Shown piece by piece: positions 34,587-44,398 of a DNA stretch of 45,587 nt. Position numbers and translations under genes: made by a program. Within the stretch, counting starts at the first letter, position 1, and every line of letters starts with the position of its first letter. The notes under the pieces were generated by a model. The model was not told where the DNA came from, did no database searches, and saw only the letters and a list, made by a program, of their open reading frames with translations. The stretch is taken from assembly GCF_001886195.1 (NCBI RefSeq), contig NZ_JXLB01000017.1, positions 1-45,587 of the forward strand. Direction: 5' to 3'. This stretch comes from Enterococcus ratti. GTDB taxonomy: Bacteria; Bacillota; Bacilli; Lactobacillales; Enterococcaceae.

Positions 34587-36624
34587 GCTGGCTGCTAAAA
34601 ATTTCTTGCAACAGTCAAGAGGGTACCTTGTTTATTTTTTTAGTTTAACCTTGTCAACAATGATCTACTATTCTTTCAGCGCCATCACTTATGATCGGTT
34701 ATTGAGCAGGCGAACGAACACAGATGTATTATTTAATACGTTTTTTAATATTGGCAGCTGGGTAATTATGATTGTTTTGCTTTTTTTTGTCATTAGCGCC
34801 AATCGCTTCTTTTTAAACAGACGGCAAAAAGAAATCGGCATCTATCAATTATTTGGTGTTAAGAAAATACAGATTTCCATCATTTATATACTGGAAACGA
34901 TGGCGATTGGACTGGTTGCGTGTCTCTCAGGGATCATCTTAGGAATTATTTTTTCTAAATTATTTTCTATGATTTTAATTCGAATGATGAAAATGAAACT
35001 AACGAGTCTGTTTTTTATTTCCGTGCCATCAATTTTTGAAACGGTTCTTTTACTTTTTTTGATTTTATCGATTGTTTCTTTATATTCGTTATGGTTAATT
35101 TGGCGTTTTCCAACTATACGCAGTTTTGGAATGTATGATCATACTCAAAGCGCAATGCTAAGAGTCCGCACAAGGCATCGCCTATTAGGAACATTAGGTT
35201 TATTATTAATTTCTAGTAGTTACTTTTTTGCTGTCCATTTTCGGGAATTTATAACAAAATTTAATTATAGCCAAGATTTTCGTTTCCTTTTTTTGTTATT
35301 CATAATAATTATTCTTTTTTGCGTGAGTGGTACGTATTTGTTCTTTTGTTTTTCCCTACGTGTATTACTGGAAATGATTAATTGTTCGAAAATAAAATAT
35401 CAAGGAATCAATTTTTTGCTTATTGGAAATACCAAAATTCATCTTCTTAAAAGCTGGCGTATCAATTCCCTGATTACTTTAGTTATAGGAATTGCTTTAG
35501 TTATGATTGGGGGAATGATGAGTGTAGCTGCTATAATGACTAAAAGCGTAGAGATGTCTACCCCCGTTTCTTATCAAATGGATACCAAGACGGCAAAGAA
35601 AATGCGACCGATACTAGTTAGAGAAAATCAAACAATACAAAAAGAATTGACACTGAACTACAAAGTAATCGGAAGCTATTTTATCAGTCAAACAGAAGGA
35701 ACAGCTACAGAGAAAGAATTTCAGCTAGTTAATGTGATTTCTGAGAAAGAATACCATGCGTTTCGCCAGTTTAATCCTAAAATCCCAAAGTTAAATTTAA
35801 CTTCTGATAACAGTACGGTAGTATTAGAGGGGATGAAAAACGTTTTTAGAAATTTCGCCATTTATGGCTCAACTTTTTATTTGCCACATCAAAAATTAGA
35901 CATTCAAGCAACACTACCTAGCTTTTTAGGAGATAGTTACATGTGTTATTCCGGTCCCACTTTAGTTGTTAGCAATTCAGTCTTTGCTAAACTACAAGGC
36001 TTTAATTATCAGGTGGTTAATTGGGAAATTCAAAAAGAAATTGAAGAAAAAACAAATGAGCGCTTGATGAATGAACTACCACCAAGTTTTGAAAACGTCA
36101 TCTACTATTCTTACGCGATCAAAGGAGAGGAATTGACAGGCACGATTCAAACGAGTGAAATCAAACCTGAAAAAGGCGCTGCTACTCAATACAGCAATGA
36201 AGATTCACGAATGAATTACGTTTCACGTTCCCCAATGAAACAGCTTGTTGCGCGACGAATAGGGATAATGGCATATATTTCAATCTTTATCGGGGTAATC
36301 GTTATTATCGCTACAGGAAGTATGCTAATGGTTCGCCAATTAGCCGAAGCCGAAGAAGAAAGAGAAAATTATCAACTACTGACTAAATTAGGAATTTCAC
36401 GAAAAAAAATTAAACGAATGATCTTTGGTCAAAACGCAATCACATTTTTTCCACCCATCATTTTAGGCAGCATGCATACTATTTTTGCTATCAGCTTGTT
36501 TACACAATATATAGAAACTGCAAATTACGGTTTGGTATATCTTATTTGTAGCTTATTGATTCTTATCTATATTTTGTTTTATTACCTAACTAGTTTGTTG
36601 TATTGTAGAATCATTGAGGAATAA
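34576..36624 (+). CDS. BceB-type ABC transporter permease
   Basis: A 682-aa permease with two FtsX-like domains. Membrane segments group near the N-terminus (four), the middle (four, about residues 200-320) and the C-terminus (two or more). Between the middle and the last group lies a large extracellular region of about 200 residues (from [16 protein letters not shown] to [10 protein letters not shown]), the sensing and substrate-binding domain in BceB proteins. Motifs such as [19 protein letters not shown] are typical of FtsX cytoplasmic coupling loops. Works with the upstream ATPase. Confidence 0.88.
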   Translation: MLYKLAAKNFLQQSRGYLVYFFSLTLSTMIYYSFSAITYDRLLSRRTNTDVLFNTFFNIGSWVIMIVLLFFVISANRFFLNRRQKEIGIYQLFGVKKIQISIIYILETMAIGLVACLSGIILGIIFSKLFSMILIRMMKMKLTSLFFISVPSIFETVLLLFLILSIVSLYSLWLIWRFPTIRSFGMYDHTQSAMLRVRTRHRLLGTLGLLLISSSYFFAVHFREFITKFNYSQDFRFLFLLFIIIILFCVSGTYLFFCFSLRVLLEMINCSKIKYQGINFLLIGNTKIHLLKSWRINSLITLVIGIALVMIGGMMSVAAIMTKSVEMSTPVSYQMDTKTAKKMRPILVRENQTIQKELTLNYKVIGSYFISQTEGTATEKEFQLVNVISEKEYHAFRQFNPKIPKLNLTSDNSTVVLEGMKNVFRNFAIYGSTFYLPHQKLDIQATLPSFLGDSYMCYSGPTLVVSNSVFAKLQGFNYQVVNWEIQKEIEEKTNERLMNELPPSFENVIYYSYAIKGEELTGTIQTSEIKPEKGAATQYSNEDSRMNYVSRSPMKQLVARRIGIMAYISIFIGVIVIIATGSMLMVRQLAEAEEERENYQLLTKLGISRKKIKRMIFGQNAITFFPPIILGSMHTIFAISLFTQYIETANYGLVYLICSLLILIYILFYYLTSLLYCRIIEE

Positions 36625-36700
36625 AAAACGAATGATTTGTTCAAAGGGCAGCTTTTCTTGCTAGTAAATAATCAATTTTTCATATTGTTTGCTAAAAAAT

Positions 36701-36751
36701 AACTCGACACACTCTGAAAAAGTTAAATTATTTTTTCTAGTGTGTCGAGTT
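36701..36751 (+). terminator. Long-stem inverted repeat after the ABC transporter
   Basis: Perfect 13-bp arms AACTCGACACACT and AGTGTGTCGAGTT, with an inner GAAAAA/TTTTTC stem, end the transporter operon. The rest of the gap to dltX (to 37025) is AT-rich with no gene; the dlt promoter must lie there, but I could not fix -35/-10. Confidence 0.7.
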
Positions 36752-37025
36752 ACTTTTGTTCTTTTAAAAAATAAATTTACTAGAAAAATATATAGATTAA
36801 TGTTTAGGATTAAAATACTATAATGGACTGAATGGTTATTTGGATTGTTTAAGAAAAAAATTTTATTTATTTAAGAAAATATTCATGTTAAAGCCATCAT
36901 TTTTTTGTATTCTATCTTAGTTGTGACAAAATTGTTAGCAAAAAAGCGATTACTGTTAGGGAAACGAATGTTGTTTTGGTTATAGAATGGGTAAAATTAT
37001 TTTGAGGTTAGGAGGCAGCATTAAA

Positions 37026-37175
37026 ATGAAGAAATGGTGGAATCATCCTCAATTTAAGTATTGGGCAATCTTTGTTGGACGAACATTGTTGTATACTGGG
37101 ATTCTTTTTATGTTGATTTATTTATATCATTATAAAAATGTGCAAGGAGGCTCGTTTATTTATAATGAATTTTAG
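37026..37175 (+). CDS. dltX: D-Ala-teichoic acid biosynthesis peptide DltX
   Basis: A 49-aa single-pass membrane peptide that opens dlt operons. It has one membrane segment after the basic/aromatic start MKKWWNHPQFKYW and the conserved C-terminal motif GGSFIYNEF, which contributes to D-alanine transfer with DltB/DltD. The ATG at 37026 is used because GGAGG lies 10 nt upstream; the 13-residue longer frame lacks a good site. dltA starts 12 bp later. Confidence 0.93.
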   Translation: MKKWWNHPQFKYWAIFVGRTLLYTGILFMLIYLYHYKNVQGGSFIYNEF

Positions 37176-37187
37176 AGGAGGGAGACG

Positions 37188-38705
37188 ATGACTATTCATA
37201 CGATCGTTGAATCTATTGATTTTTTTGGAGAAACAGAGCCGAATCGAGTGGTTTATCAAACCAATTTGGCTCAACATACCTATGGTGAGTTGAAAAGAAA
37301 AACAGATGCGTTGGCCAATTATTTAGAAAAAAACCTGAAAAATCAAGGACCAATTGTTGTATTCGGTAATTTAGAGTTTGAAATGATCGTTTCTTTTCTA
37401 GGAGCGTCAAAAGCGGGGTATGCCTATCTTCCTATTGAAGAACATACACCGCATGAACGGGTTGAAACGATTCTTCGAATTGCTAAGCCATCTTTGATTA
37501 TTAGTGTGGGCAAATGGAAAACAGATATTCAAAATCTTCCTGTTATCTCAAAAGAAGAATTATTATCAATCATCAAGGAAGAAGTTGCATATGAAGCAAC
37601 ACATATGGTTAAAGGAGATGAAAATTATTATATTATTTTCACTTCTGGAACAACTGGCGAGCCTAAAGGCGTTCAAATCAGTCATACTAATTTAGTAAGC
37701 TTTATTCATTGGACAATTCAAGAATTTCAGATTGAAAATGGATTGCGTTTTTTAGTGCAAGCTCCCTTTTCGTTTGATTTATCCGTTTTTTCGATTTATC
37801 CAGCTCTTGTTTCCGGAGGGATGTTGCAACCACTTGAAAAATCAGTAATTCAAGATTTCAGACAATTATTTTCTGTTTTAACACGTTTGCAACTGGATGT
37901 CTGGGTTTCTACTCCTTCATTCATTGACATTTGCTTAATGGAACCGACTTTCAATGCCGAACATGTACCGGATCTTTCAATTTTCTTGTTTTGCGGAGAA
38001 GAATTAACGAAAAAAACCGCTCAAGAACTAGTGAAACGATTCCCAGAAGCACGCATTTATAACACGTATGGACCTACAGAAGCAACGGTTGCCATTTCAA
38101 GTATTTTGATTACTCAAAGCGTATTGGATCAATATGAACGTTTACCGATTGGCTATATTAAAGAAGATACGAAAGTTGTTGTGGTTAATGAGCAAAAAAT
38201 TGTTCCAATCAATATTACTGGAGAGATTATCATTTCTGGTCCTAGTGTTTCTAAAGGCTATCTAAACAATCAAGAAAAAACACAAGCTGCTTTTTTCAAG
38301 AAAAACGGTCAACAAAATTATCGTACTGGAGATGCTGGTTTTTTAAATGAGGAAGGACTTTTATTTTATGAAGGCCGGCTAGATCAACAAGTAAAACTTC
38401 ATGGCTATCGAATTGAATTAGGGGATATCGAACATGCTCTTTTACTAGATGAACGCATCAAACAAGCGATAGTCGTACCTAAATACCAAGGAACCAAAGT
38501 CCAACAATTAGTAGCTTTTGTTGTGTTGGAAAAAAGAATTGAAGAACCGAGTTTTAAATTTTCTCAATCAATCAAAGAAAAACTGGCTCATGTAGTCATG
38601 GACTATATGATTCCTCAAAAAATCAATTATGTTGAGTTTTTACCGCAAACAATTAATGGAAAAATTGATCGGAAGAAATTAATCGCTGAGGTGAATACTC
38701 TATGA
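37188..38705 (+). CDS. dltA: D-alanine--carrier protein ligase DltA
   Basis: A 505-aa adenylating enzyme that activates D-alanine with ATP and loads it onto DltC. ANL-family motifs: IIFTSGTTGEPKGVQ (P-loop), YNTYGPTEATVAIS, YRTGDAGF and the C-terminal NGKIDRKKL with its catalytic Lys. Second gene of dltXABCD; the stop overlaps the start of dltB. Confidence 0.97.
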   Translation: MTIHTIVESIDFFGETEPNRVVYQTNLAQHTYGELKRKTDALANYLEKNLKNQGPIVVFGNLEFEMIVSFLGASKAGYAYLPIEEHTPHERVETILRIAKPSLIISVGKWKTDIQNLPVISKEELLSIIKEEVAYEATHMVKGDENYYIIFTSGTTGEPKGVQISHTNLVSFIHWTIQEFQIENGLRFLVQAPFSFDLSVFSIYPALVSGGMLQPLEKSVIQDFRQLFSVLTRLQLDVWVSTPSFIDICLMEPTFNAEHVPDLSIFLFCGEELTKKTAQELVKRFPEARIYNTYGPTEATVAISSILITQSVLDQYERLPIGYIKEDTKVVVVNEQKIVPINITGEIIISGPSVSKGYLNNQEKTQAAFFKKNGQQNYRTGDAGFLNEEGLLFYEGRLDQQVKLHGYRIELGDIEHALLLDERIKQAIVVPKYQGTKVQQLVAFVVLEKRIEEPSFKFSQSIKEKLAHVVMDYMIPQKINYVEFLPQTINGKIDRKKLIAEVNTL

Positions 38706-39907
38706 GCTTTTCCCATATGATTCCGTATGCTACGCCTTTTTACTTTTTGCTTTTAATTTTTGGATTAATACCCATTATTTTCTCGTTTTTATTTTTTGGA
38801 AAAAGATTGCCGATCTATGAGACAATCATTACCTTATTTTTTTTGTTTATCAGTTTTGGCGGAGTTTATTGGCAACAAGGCGTAGCATTAATTGTTTATG
38901 TTATTTGGCAAGCATTGTTAGTTTGGCTCTATTTTTCTTACCGTCAGAAGAAAAACAAAGACGGTTGGTTTTATCTTGCTGTAGTAGTCGCCATTTTTCC
39001 TTTATTTTTAACGAAAGTGACCCCATTTTTTGCTCACGGGAAAGACTCTCTTTTTGCTTTTTTAGGTATTTCGTATTTGACGTTTAAATCCGTGCAAATG
39101 ATCATGGAAATAAGAGATGGGCTAATTAAAAAGTATCAACCGTTTCGCTATATTCAATTTTTACTTTTTTTCCCTACTATCTCTTCTGGACCAATTGATC
39201 GTTACAGAAGATTTGAAAAAGATCAGTCTGCTTCTTTAACGTCAGACAAATATATGGACATGTTAGAAAAAGGCATTCACAATATTTTCATGGGTTTTTT
39301 GTATAAATTTATTCTAGGGTATTACTTAGGACAAGTTTTACTACCAACTGTATCAAAAGCAGCGTTGCAAAATGGTGGTATTTCTTGGGCATTAGTAGGG
39401 TATTCTTATGTGTACAGTCTCTATTTGTTTTTTGATTTTGCTGGTTATAGTTTATTTGCAGTAGGAACAAGCTATTTGATGGGATATCAAACACCAATAA
39501 ATTTCAATAGACCATTTTTATCTTGGAATATCAAAGAGTTCTGGAATCGTTGGCACATGACGCTCTCTTTTTGGTTTAGAGATTATGTTTACATGCGATT
39601 AATGTTTTTTTTAATGAAAAAGAAATGGTTCAAGAGTAAAATTGTTGCTTCTAAAGTTGGTTATTTTGCGTTGTTTCTTTTGATGGGAGTTTGGCATGGA
39701 CTAACATGGTATTATATTGTTTATGGATTGTATCATGCTTCATTGATTTGTTTAACCGACGTCTGGCTGCGTTTTAAGAAAAAACACAAAAAATATTTGC
39801 CCTCGAATCGTTTTACCCACGTTTTTGCTATTTTTATGACTTTTCAAGCTGTTTGTTTCAGTCTATTGATTTTTTCTGGCTTTTTAGACCAGCTTTTTTT
39901 TAAGTAA
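38702..39907 (+). CDS. dltB: D-alanyl transfer protein DltB, MBOAT family
   Basis: A 401-aa multi-pass membrane O-acyltransferase that passes D-alanine from DltC across the membrane. The MBOAT histidine is in MGVWHGLTWYYI near the C-terminus; the conserved FWNRWHMTLSFWFRDYVY segment precedes it. The ATG overlaps the dltA stop (ATGA). Confidence 0.96.
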   Translation: MSFSHMIPYATPFYFLLLIFGLIPIIFSFLFFGKRLPIYETIITLFFLFISFGGVYWQQGVALIVYVIWQALLVWLYFSYRQKKNKDGWFYLAVVVAIFPLFLTKVTPFFAHGKDSLFAFLGISYLTFKSVQMIMEIRDGLIKKYQPFRYIQFLLFFPTISSGPIDRYRRFEKDQSASLTSDKYMDMLEKGIHNIFMGFLYKFILGYYLGQVLLPTVSKAALQNGGISWALVGYSYVYSLYLFFDFAGYSLFAVGTSYLMGYQTPINFNRPFLSWNIKEFWNRWHMTLSFWFRDYVYMRLMFFLMKKKWFKSKIVASKVGYFALFLLMGVWHGLTWYYIVYGLYHASLICLTDVWLRFKKKHKKYLPSNRFTHVFAIFMTFQAVCFSLLIFSGFLDQLFFK

Positions 39908-39969
39908 CTAAGTTATTTAAAACGTCAAAAATAGGACATTTTTCAGTATAAATTATTTAAGGAGAGATC

Positions 39970-40206
39970 ATGATGGAAGAACAAATTTTAACTATTTTAG
40001 AAGAAATTACAGGGACGCAAGAAATAAGAACAGATCGAGATATTGATTTGTTTGGGGAAGGGTTGCTTGATTCACTTGCTTCAGTTCAACTCTTAGTTGA
40101 GTTAGATGGTCAATTAGACGTACAAGTACCGGTTTCTGAATTTGATCGAGAGCAATGGGGAACACCAAATAAAATTATCGCACAAGTGCAAGAATTGCAG
40201 GGCTAA
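39970..40206 (+). CDS. dltC: D-alanyl carrier protein DltC
   Basis: A 78-aa acyl-carrier-type protein with the 4'-phosphopantetheine Ser35 in GEGLLDSLASVQ. It carries activated D-alanine from DltA to DltB. Two adjacent ATG codons exist; either fits the AAGGAGAG site. A 62-bp gap, with no clear terminator, separates it from dltB. Confidence 0.95.
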   Translation: MMEEQILTILEEITGTQEIRTDRDIDLFGEGLLDSLASVQLLVELDGQLDVQVPVSEFDREQWGTPNKIIAQVQELQG

Positions 40207-40208
40207 GA

Positions 40209-41474
40209 ATGAAAAAGAAATTATTTGCTATTTTTGGTCCGTTGCTCTTAGCGTTTGGACTAATAGCAGTTTTTTTCACTTTTTATCATGTCAATTTTTA
40301 CGATCCTGTGGTTATTCAAAAAGCTTCCTCGTCAATGTCAGAAAATGTTTTAAAAGGAGATGCGATCAAAAATAAAGCTTTATCCGATCACACGTACGTT
40401 CCTTTTTTTGGATCAAGTGAGTTGAGCCGAATTAGTCCATTTCATCCTTCAGTGTTAGCAAAAAAGTATCGACGTGAATATCGTCCCTTTTTATTAGGAG
40501 CTCCGGGTACACAATCATTGAGTCAGTATTTTATGATGCGCTCAGTCGGCGATAAGTTAAAAAACAAAAAAGTTATATTTATTCTTTCGCCTCAATGGTT
40601 TGTGAAAGGCGGACTCAAAGAAGATTATTTTAATCTGTATTATTCACAGTTGCAAACACTCGACTGGCTGCTTTCATTGAAAAAAATTACACCTGCGGAT
40701 CGTTATTTAGCAAAAAGGCTGCTAACATTTTCAATTGTTAAAAAAGATGAACGGTTAACTGAAATGTTAAACGTGATTAAGTCTGGTCGATTGCCGTTGG
40801 AAAAGAAGCGCAATGAATTAAGTAATAAATGGAATATCTTAAAAAGAGAAGATGAAGTGTTTAGTGCAATTGGTTTAAGAAGCAAACAAAAAGAAATTGA
40901 TGAGGCAACGAAGTCATTACCAAGTGACTACCAAGAAAAAACACTAGTTGATTTAGCTGAAAAAATTGGAAAAAAAGAAACAATAAATAATCCTTTTGGA
41001 TTAAAAAACGATTTTTACGAAAGGCGCATTCACCATCGTTTGAAGAAATTTAAAAATTCACAAAAAAATTGGGATTACCGTTTTTCGCCGGAATTTTCAG
41101 ATTTTCAATTAGTCTTACATCAATTAGCTCAAGAACATGCCGAAGTTTTGTTTATCATCCCACCGGTCAATCAAAAATGGAGTCAATACACAGGGTTATC
41201 TCAAAAAATGCTACAAGAATTTGCTAAAAAAATAAAATTTCAACTTAAGAGTCAAGGATTCAAACGAGTGGCAGATTTTACAAAAATGGCGAATCAATCT
41301 TATTTTATGGAAGATACGATCCATCTAGGGTGGAAAGGTTGGCTAGCAGCAGATAAACAAATTAAACCATTTTTAGAAAATCCACAAACATCAAGTAACT
41401 ATCAACTAGATCCGTCATTTTATAGTAAAGAATGGCAGCGATATTTGCCAACTAAGTTGAAAGAAGAAAATTAG
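40209..41474 (+). CDS. dltD: D-alanyl-lipoteichoic acid biosynthesis protein DltD
   Basis: A 421-aa extracellular thioesterase-like protein anchored by one N-terminal membrane segment (about residues 5-28). The catalytic Ser is in FFGSSELSR and the Asp/His pair in MEDTIHLGWKGW. It finishes D-alanine transfer to lipoteichoic acid, lowering negative charge and protecting against cationic peptides. Last gene of the operon, followed by a terminator. Confidence 0.96.
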   Translation: MKKKLFAIFGPLLLAFGLIAVFFTFYHVNFYDPVVIQKASSSMSENVLKGDAIKNKALSDHTYVPFFGSSELSRISPFHPSVLAKKYRREYRPFLLGAPGTQSLSQYFMMRSVGDKLKNKKVIFILSPQWFVKGGLKEDYFNLYYSQLQTLDWLLSLKKITPADRYLAKRLLTFSIVKKDERLTEMLNVIKSGRLPLEKKRNELSNKWNILKREDEVFSAIGLRSKQKEIDEATKSLPSDYQEKTLVDLAEKIGKKETINNPFGLKNDFYERRIHHRLKKFKNSQKNWDYRFSPEFSDFQLVLHQLAQEHAEVLFIIPPVNQKWSQYTGLSQKMLQEFAKKIKFQLKSQGFKRVADFTKMANQSYFMEDTIHLGWKGWLAADKQIKPFLENPQTSSNYQLDPSFYSKEWQRYLPTKLKEEN

Positions 41475-41568
41475 TGAGATATCTAACTTTACTTGGGATT
41501 AGAAAAAATAATGTTTTGACAAGTTCATTTTATTGTTATCTACTTGTAAGATTGTGTTTCATAAAAAA

Positions 41569-41620
41569 GCAGAGATTTTCGAAATTTATTCTTCAAGTTT
41601 TCGAAGTTCTCGCTTTTTTT
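41569..41620 (+). terminator. Terminator of the dlt operon
   Basis: Arms GCAGAGATTTTCGAA and TTCGAAGTTCTCGC pair with two mismatches and are followed by seven T. Confidence 0.8.
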
Positions 41621-41642
41621 GTATAAGAAAAAATAGATAAGA

Positions 41643-41671
41643 TGAAAAGCAAACTTGATAAATGGTATAAT
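41643..41671 (+). promoter_or_regulatory. Extended -10 promoter of the M42 peptidase gene
   Basis: TGGTATAAT (41663-41671) is an extended -10; the -35 is weak (TGAAAA). Transcription would begin near 41677, after the first ATG of the longest frame, which supports the downstream TTG start. Confidence 0.6.
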
Positions 41672-41704
41672 CATGCTAATAATACTAGAAAAGAGGGAAA
41701 TGAT

Positions 41705-42787
41705 TTGGATAAAAGAGAAGAACAATTATTGATTGCATTGACTACAGCTAAAGGAGTGCCGGGAAATGAAGAAGAAGTGAGAAAAGTTTATAAAAGCTAT
41801 GCGAAAGATTTTGCCGATGATATTTTTTATGATGGATTAGGAAGTATTATTGCAAAACACGGATCTGGTGGAGGACCTAAAGTATACATTTCCGGTCATA
41901 TGGATGAAGTTGGATTTATGGTGACGAAAATTACCGATAAAGGATTCTTAGAATTTCAAACTTTAGGCGGTTGGTGGGGGCAAGTCATGCTTGCTCAACA
42001 AGTAGAAATTAAAACCCAAGAAGGAAAAATAATTCATGGAGTAATCGGATCAAAGCCGCCACATGTTCTAACCCCACAAGTACGAAATAAACCTTATGAC
42101 ATTAAAGAGATGTTTATTGATATTGGTGCGACGAGTGAAAAACAAGCCAAAGAATGGGGGATTCGTCCTGGGGACATGGTTACTCCGTTTATCGAATACA
42201 AACGCTTGAATGGCGGAAAATTTTTGCTAGCAAAAGCGTGGGATAATCGAATTGGTACAGCTGTTTCATTGCGTGTTCTTGAGAATCTAGCAAAAGAAGG
42301 ACATCCCAACGTTTTATTTGCAGGCAGCGATGTTCAAGAAGAAGTCGGGCTAAGGGGTGCACGTACTAGTACCCATTTAGTGAATCCCGATATTGCGTTT
42401 GCTTTAGATACGGGAACGGCTGGAGATACCCCGGGAATGACGCCGAAAGAAGCAGATTCGGTATTAGGTAAAGGACCGCAAATTTTAATATTTGATGCGT
42501 CGATGATTCCTCATAAAAAGTTATTGAACTTTGTAATTGATGTAGCTGAAGAATTGAATATTCCTTTCCAATATACGGTTATTACCGGAGGAGGAACAGA
42601 TGCGGGACAAATGCATCTCACAAGAGATGGTGTTCCATCAGTAGCAATTACTGTTCCTGTTCGATATTTGCATTCCCATACATCAATTATTCACGAAGAC
42701 GATTATTTAAATACAGTGAAATTAGTTACAGAATTAGTCAAACGTTTAGATAGCGAGATGGTTGAAAAGATTAGGAGTTATGAATAA
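41705..42787 (+). CDS. pepA: M42-family glutamyl aminopeptidase
   Basis: A 360-aa dinuclear-metal aminopeptidase of the PepA (lactococcal glutamyl aminopeptidase) type, releasing acidic N-terminal residues. Metal and catalytic motifs are ISGHMDEVGFM, KAWDNRIGTA, QEEVGLRGAR, FALDTGTAGD and the final RYLHSHTSI. The start is TTG with AGAGGG upstream; a longer ATG frame begins before the transcription start. The next gene begins within the stop codon of this one. Confidence 0.9.
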   Translation: MDKREEQLLIALTTAKGVPGNEEEVRKVYKSYAKDFADDIFYDGLGSIIAKHGSGGGPKVYISGHMDEVGFMVTKITDKGFLEFQTLGGWWGQVMLAQQVEIKTQEGKIIHGVIGSKPPHVLTPQVRNKPYDIKEMFIDIGATSEKQAKEWGIRPGDMVTPFIEYKRLNGGKFLLAKAWDNRIGTAVSLRVLENLAKEGHPNVLFAGSDVQEEVGLRGARTSTHLVNPDIAFALDTGTAGDTPGMTPKEADSVLGKGPQILIFDASMIPHKKLLNFVIDVAEELNIPFQYTVITGGGTDAGQMHLTRDGVPSVAITVPVRYLHSHTSIIHEDDYLNTVKLVTELVKRLDSEMVEKIRSYE

Positions 42788-43590
42788 TGGAAAAACAGCT
42801 ATCTATCTCGGATTATCGAAAAAAAGCACGAGTAAGTCTGGCTCAACAATGGGGGATCAATGCTTGGCTTGTTTTTCTTTCCTTATTTCTCACGGGTTTA
42901 TTACAAATGTTTTTCGAAAAGTCTTTTTCTTTAGGGGATTTACAACAACAGGTTAGTAATTTTTTATTGGAAAATATTCTGTTGTTTGCTTTTTCTTATG
43001 GCTTATATTATATTGCGCTAGTTGTTGTTCGCGGCGAAAGAGCAAAAAGTAATTTGTTGTTTGCTGTCTTTCAAAAAGAGTATTATGGTTCTATTTTAGT
43101 TATTAATTTGATTAATAGAGTGATGAATTGGGTCGTTCATGCATTAGTGCTGTTACCCGGATTTTTAATAGGCGGTGTCAACACGTATACTCAATTGCTT
43201 TTTAGACAAAATTCAGTTTCAACATCTTTTTTATCAGAACATGTTTTAGATATTAGCTTTGTTTTAACAACCACGCTTATGACTTTTGGTTCTCTTTTGT
43301 TGATGAGCATCATTGGTGGTTTGTTTCAGTTTGCAGCTTGGACAAAATTTGATTATCCTGAACTTTCGATTATGCAATGTTTAAAGTATGGATGGTATTT
43401 ATTAAAAGACCGCATAGGAATATACATCTTGTTGCAGCTGTCTTTTATCGGTTGGTATATTCTGGGATTCATTGCTTTGTTTTTTGGATTACTGTGGGTC
43501 ATTGCTTATGTAAATGTAACGATTGCCGGATTTTATGAACAAGCAAGGATTGAAAAAGAAAGTCCTGCTGCTTACTTTTTAGAAAGATAA
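42787..43590 (+). CDS. DUF975-family membrane protein
   Basis: A 267-aa protein with about six membrane segments, starting SISDYRKKARVSLAQQWG and ending with YEQARIEKE, as seen in DUF975 proteins. Function is unknown; the segment CLKYGWYLLKDRIG is conserved-like. It overlaps the aminopeptidase stop (TAATG), so the two are cotranslated. Confidence 0.8.
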   Translation: MEKQLSISDYRKKARVSLAQQWGINAWLVFLSLFLTGLLQMFFEKSFSLGDLQQQVSNFLLENILLFAFSYGLYYIALVVVRGERAKSNLLFAVFQKEYYGSILVINLINRVMNWVVHALVLLPGFLIGGVNTYTQLLFRQNSVSTSFLSEHVLDISFVLTTTLMTFGSLLLMSIIGGLFQFAAWTKFDYPELSIMQCLKYGWYLLKDRIGIYILLQLSFIGWYILGFIALFFGLLWVIAYVNVTIAGFYEQARIEKESPAAYFLER

Positions 43591-43647
43591 ATAAATGAAT
43601 AGAGATGATGGGCGGCATTAAAATCAATTTTTGAAGGAGGATTCATC

Positions 43648-44388
43648 ATGAAATTAACTATTTTGGGATGTTTAGGTGCCTATCCTTATAAAAATCAAGG
43701 TACGACCAGCTATTTGTTGCAATCAGAAGGGTTTAATTTATTGATTGATGTAGGAAGCTCAACTTTAGTTAAATTAGAAGAACACCTCGACCCGTTGGCG
43801 CTTGATGCAGTGATTTTGAGTCATTATCATCATGACCATATTGCTGATTTAGGTGTGTTGCAATATTATTGGCAGTTACATCCGGAAAAAGAGCCGGGAG
43901 TGATTTTACCTATTTATGGACACACGCAAGATACGTTTCATTTCAATGAATTGACCATGCCGGAAGTATCAGAAGGACATGAATATTTTGAAGCAGAAGA
44001 ATTAAAAGTAGGCCCCTTTTTAATTACCTTTATGGAAACTGTTCATCCTGTTGTTTGCTATGCTATGCGAATCGTGGAGAAATCAACGGGAAAAGTATTC
44101 GTTTTTACTGGCGATTCAGGTTATCTAGAAAGTTTTATAGCATTTGCCAAACAGGCGGATTTATTTTTAGCGGATACTTATCTTTTTGCCGGAAATGAAC
44201 GACACAAAGCACACTTTACGTCAAAAGAAGCTGGGGAGATAGCGAAAGTCGCCCAAGTTAAAAAGCTGGTATTGACCCATTTACCACAGTTTGGAGATCT
44301 AATACAATTGAAACAAGAAGCACAACATGCAGCTGGCTCTGCGATAAAAGTAGAACTTGCTGAGCGCGATAAAATATTTGAAATCTAG
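43648..44388 (+). CDS. MBL-fold metallo-hydrolase (YhfI-like)
   Basis: A 246-aa metallo-beta-lactamase-fold hydrolase of the RNase Z-like group. The metal motif is SHYHHDHIADLG, followed by VFTGDSGYL and LTHLPQFGD. There are no RNase Z exosite insertions. It lies 10 bp before the lipoate ligase gene, an adjacency also known for B. subtilis yhfI and lplJ. The substrate is not known. Confidence 0.86.
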   Translation: MKLTILGCLGAYPYKNQGTTSYLLQSEGFNLLIDVGSSTLVKLEEHLDPLALDAVILSHYHHDHIADLGVLQYYWQLHPEKEPGVILPIYGHTQDTFHFNELTMPEVSEGHEYFEAEELKVGPFLITFMETVHPVVCYAMRIVEKSTGKVFVFTGDSGYLESFIAFAKQADLFLADTYLFAGNERHKAHFTSKEAGEIAKVAQVKKLVLTHLPQFGDLIQLKQEAQHAAGSAIKVELAERDKIFEI

Positions 44389-44398
44389 GAGGAAGACG

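Noticed and set aside
36719-36738. Possible tracrRNA anti-repeat (AGTTAAAT-like words)
   Set aside because: Only short matches such as AGTTAAAT inside terminator loops; no stretch in the window complements the CRISPR repeat over the needed length.
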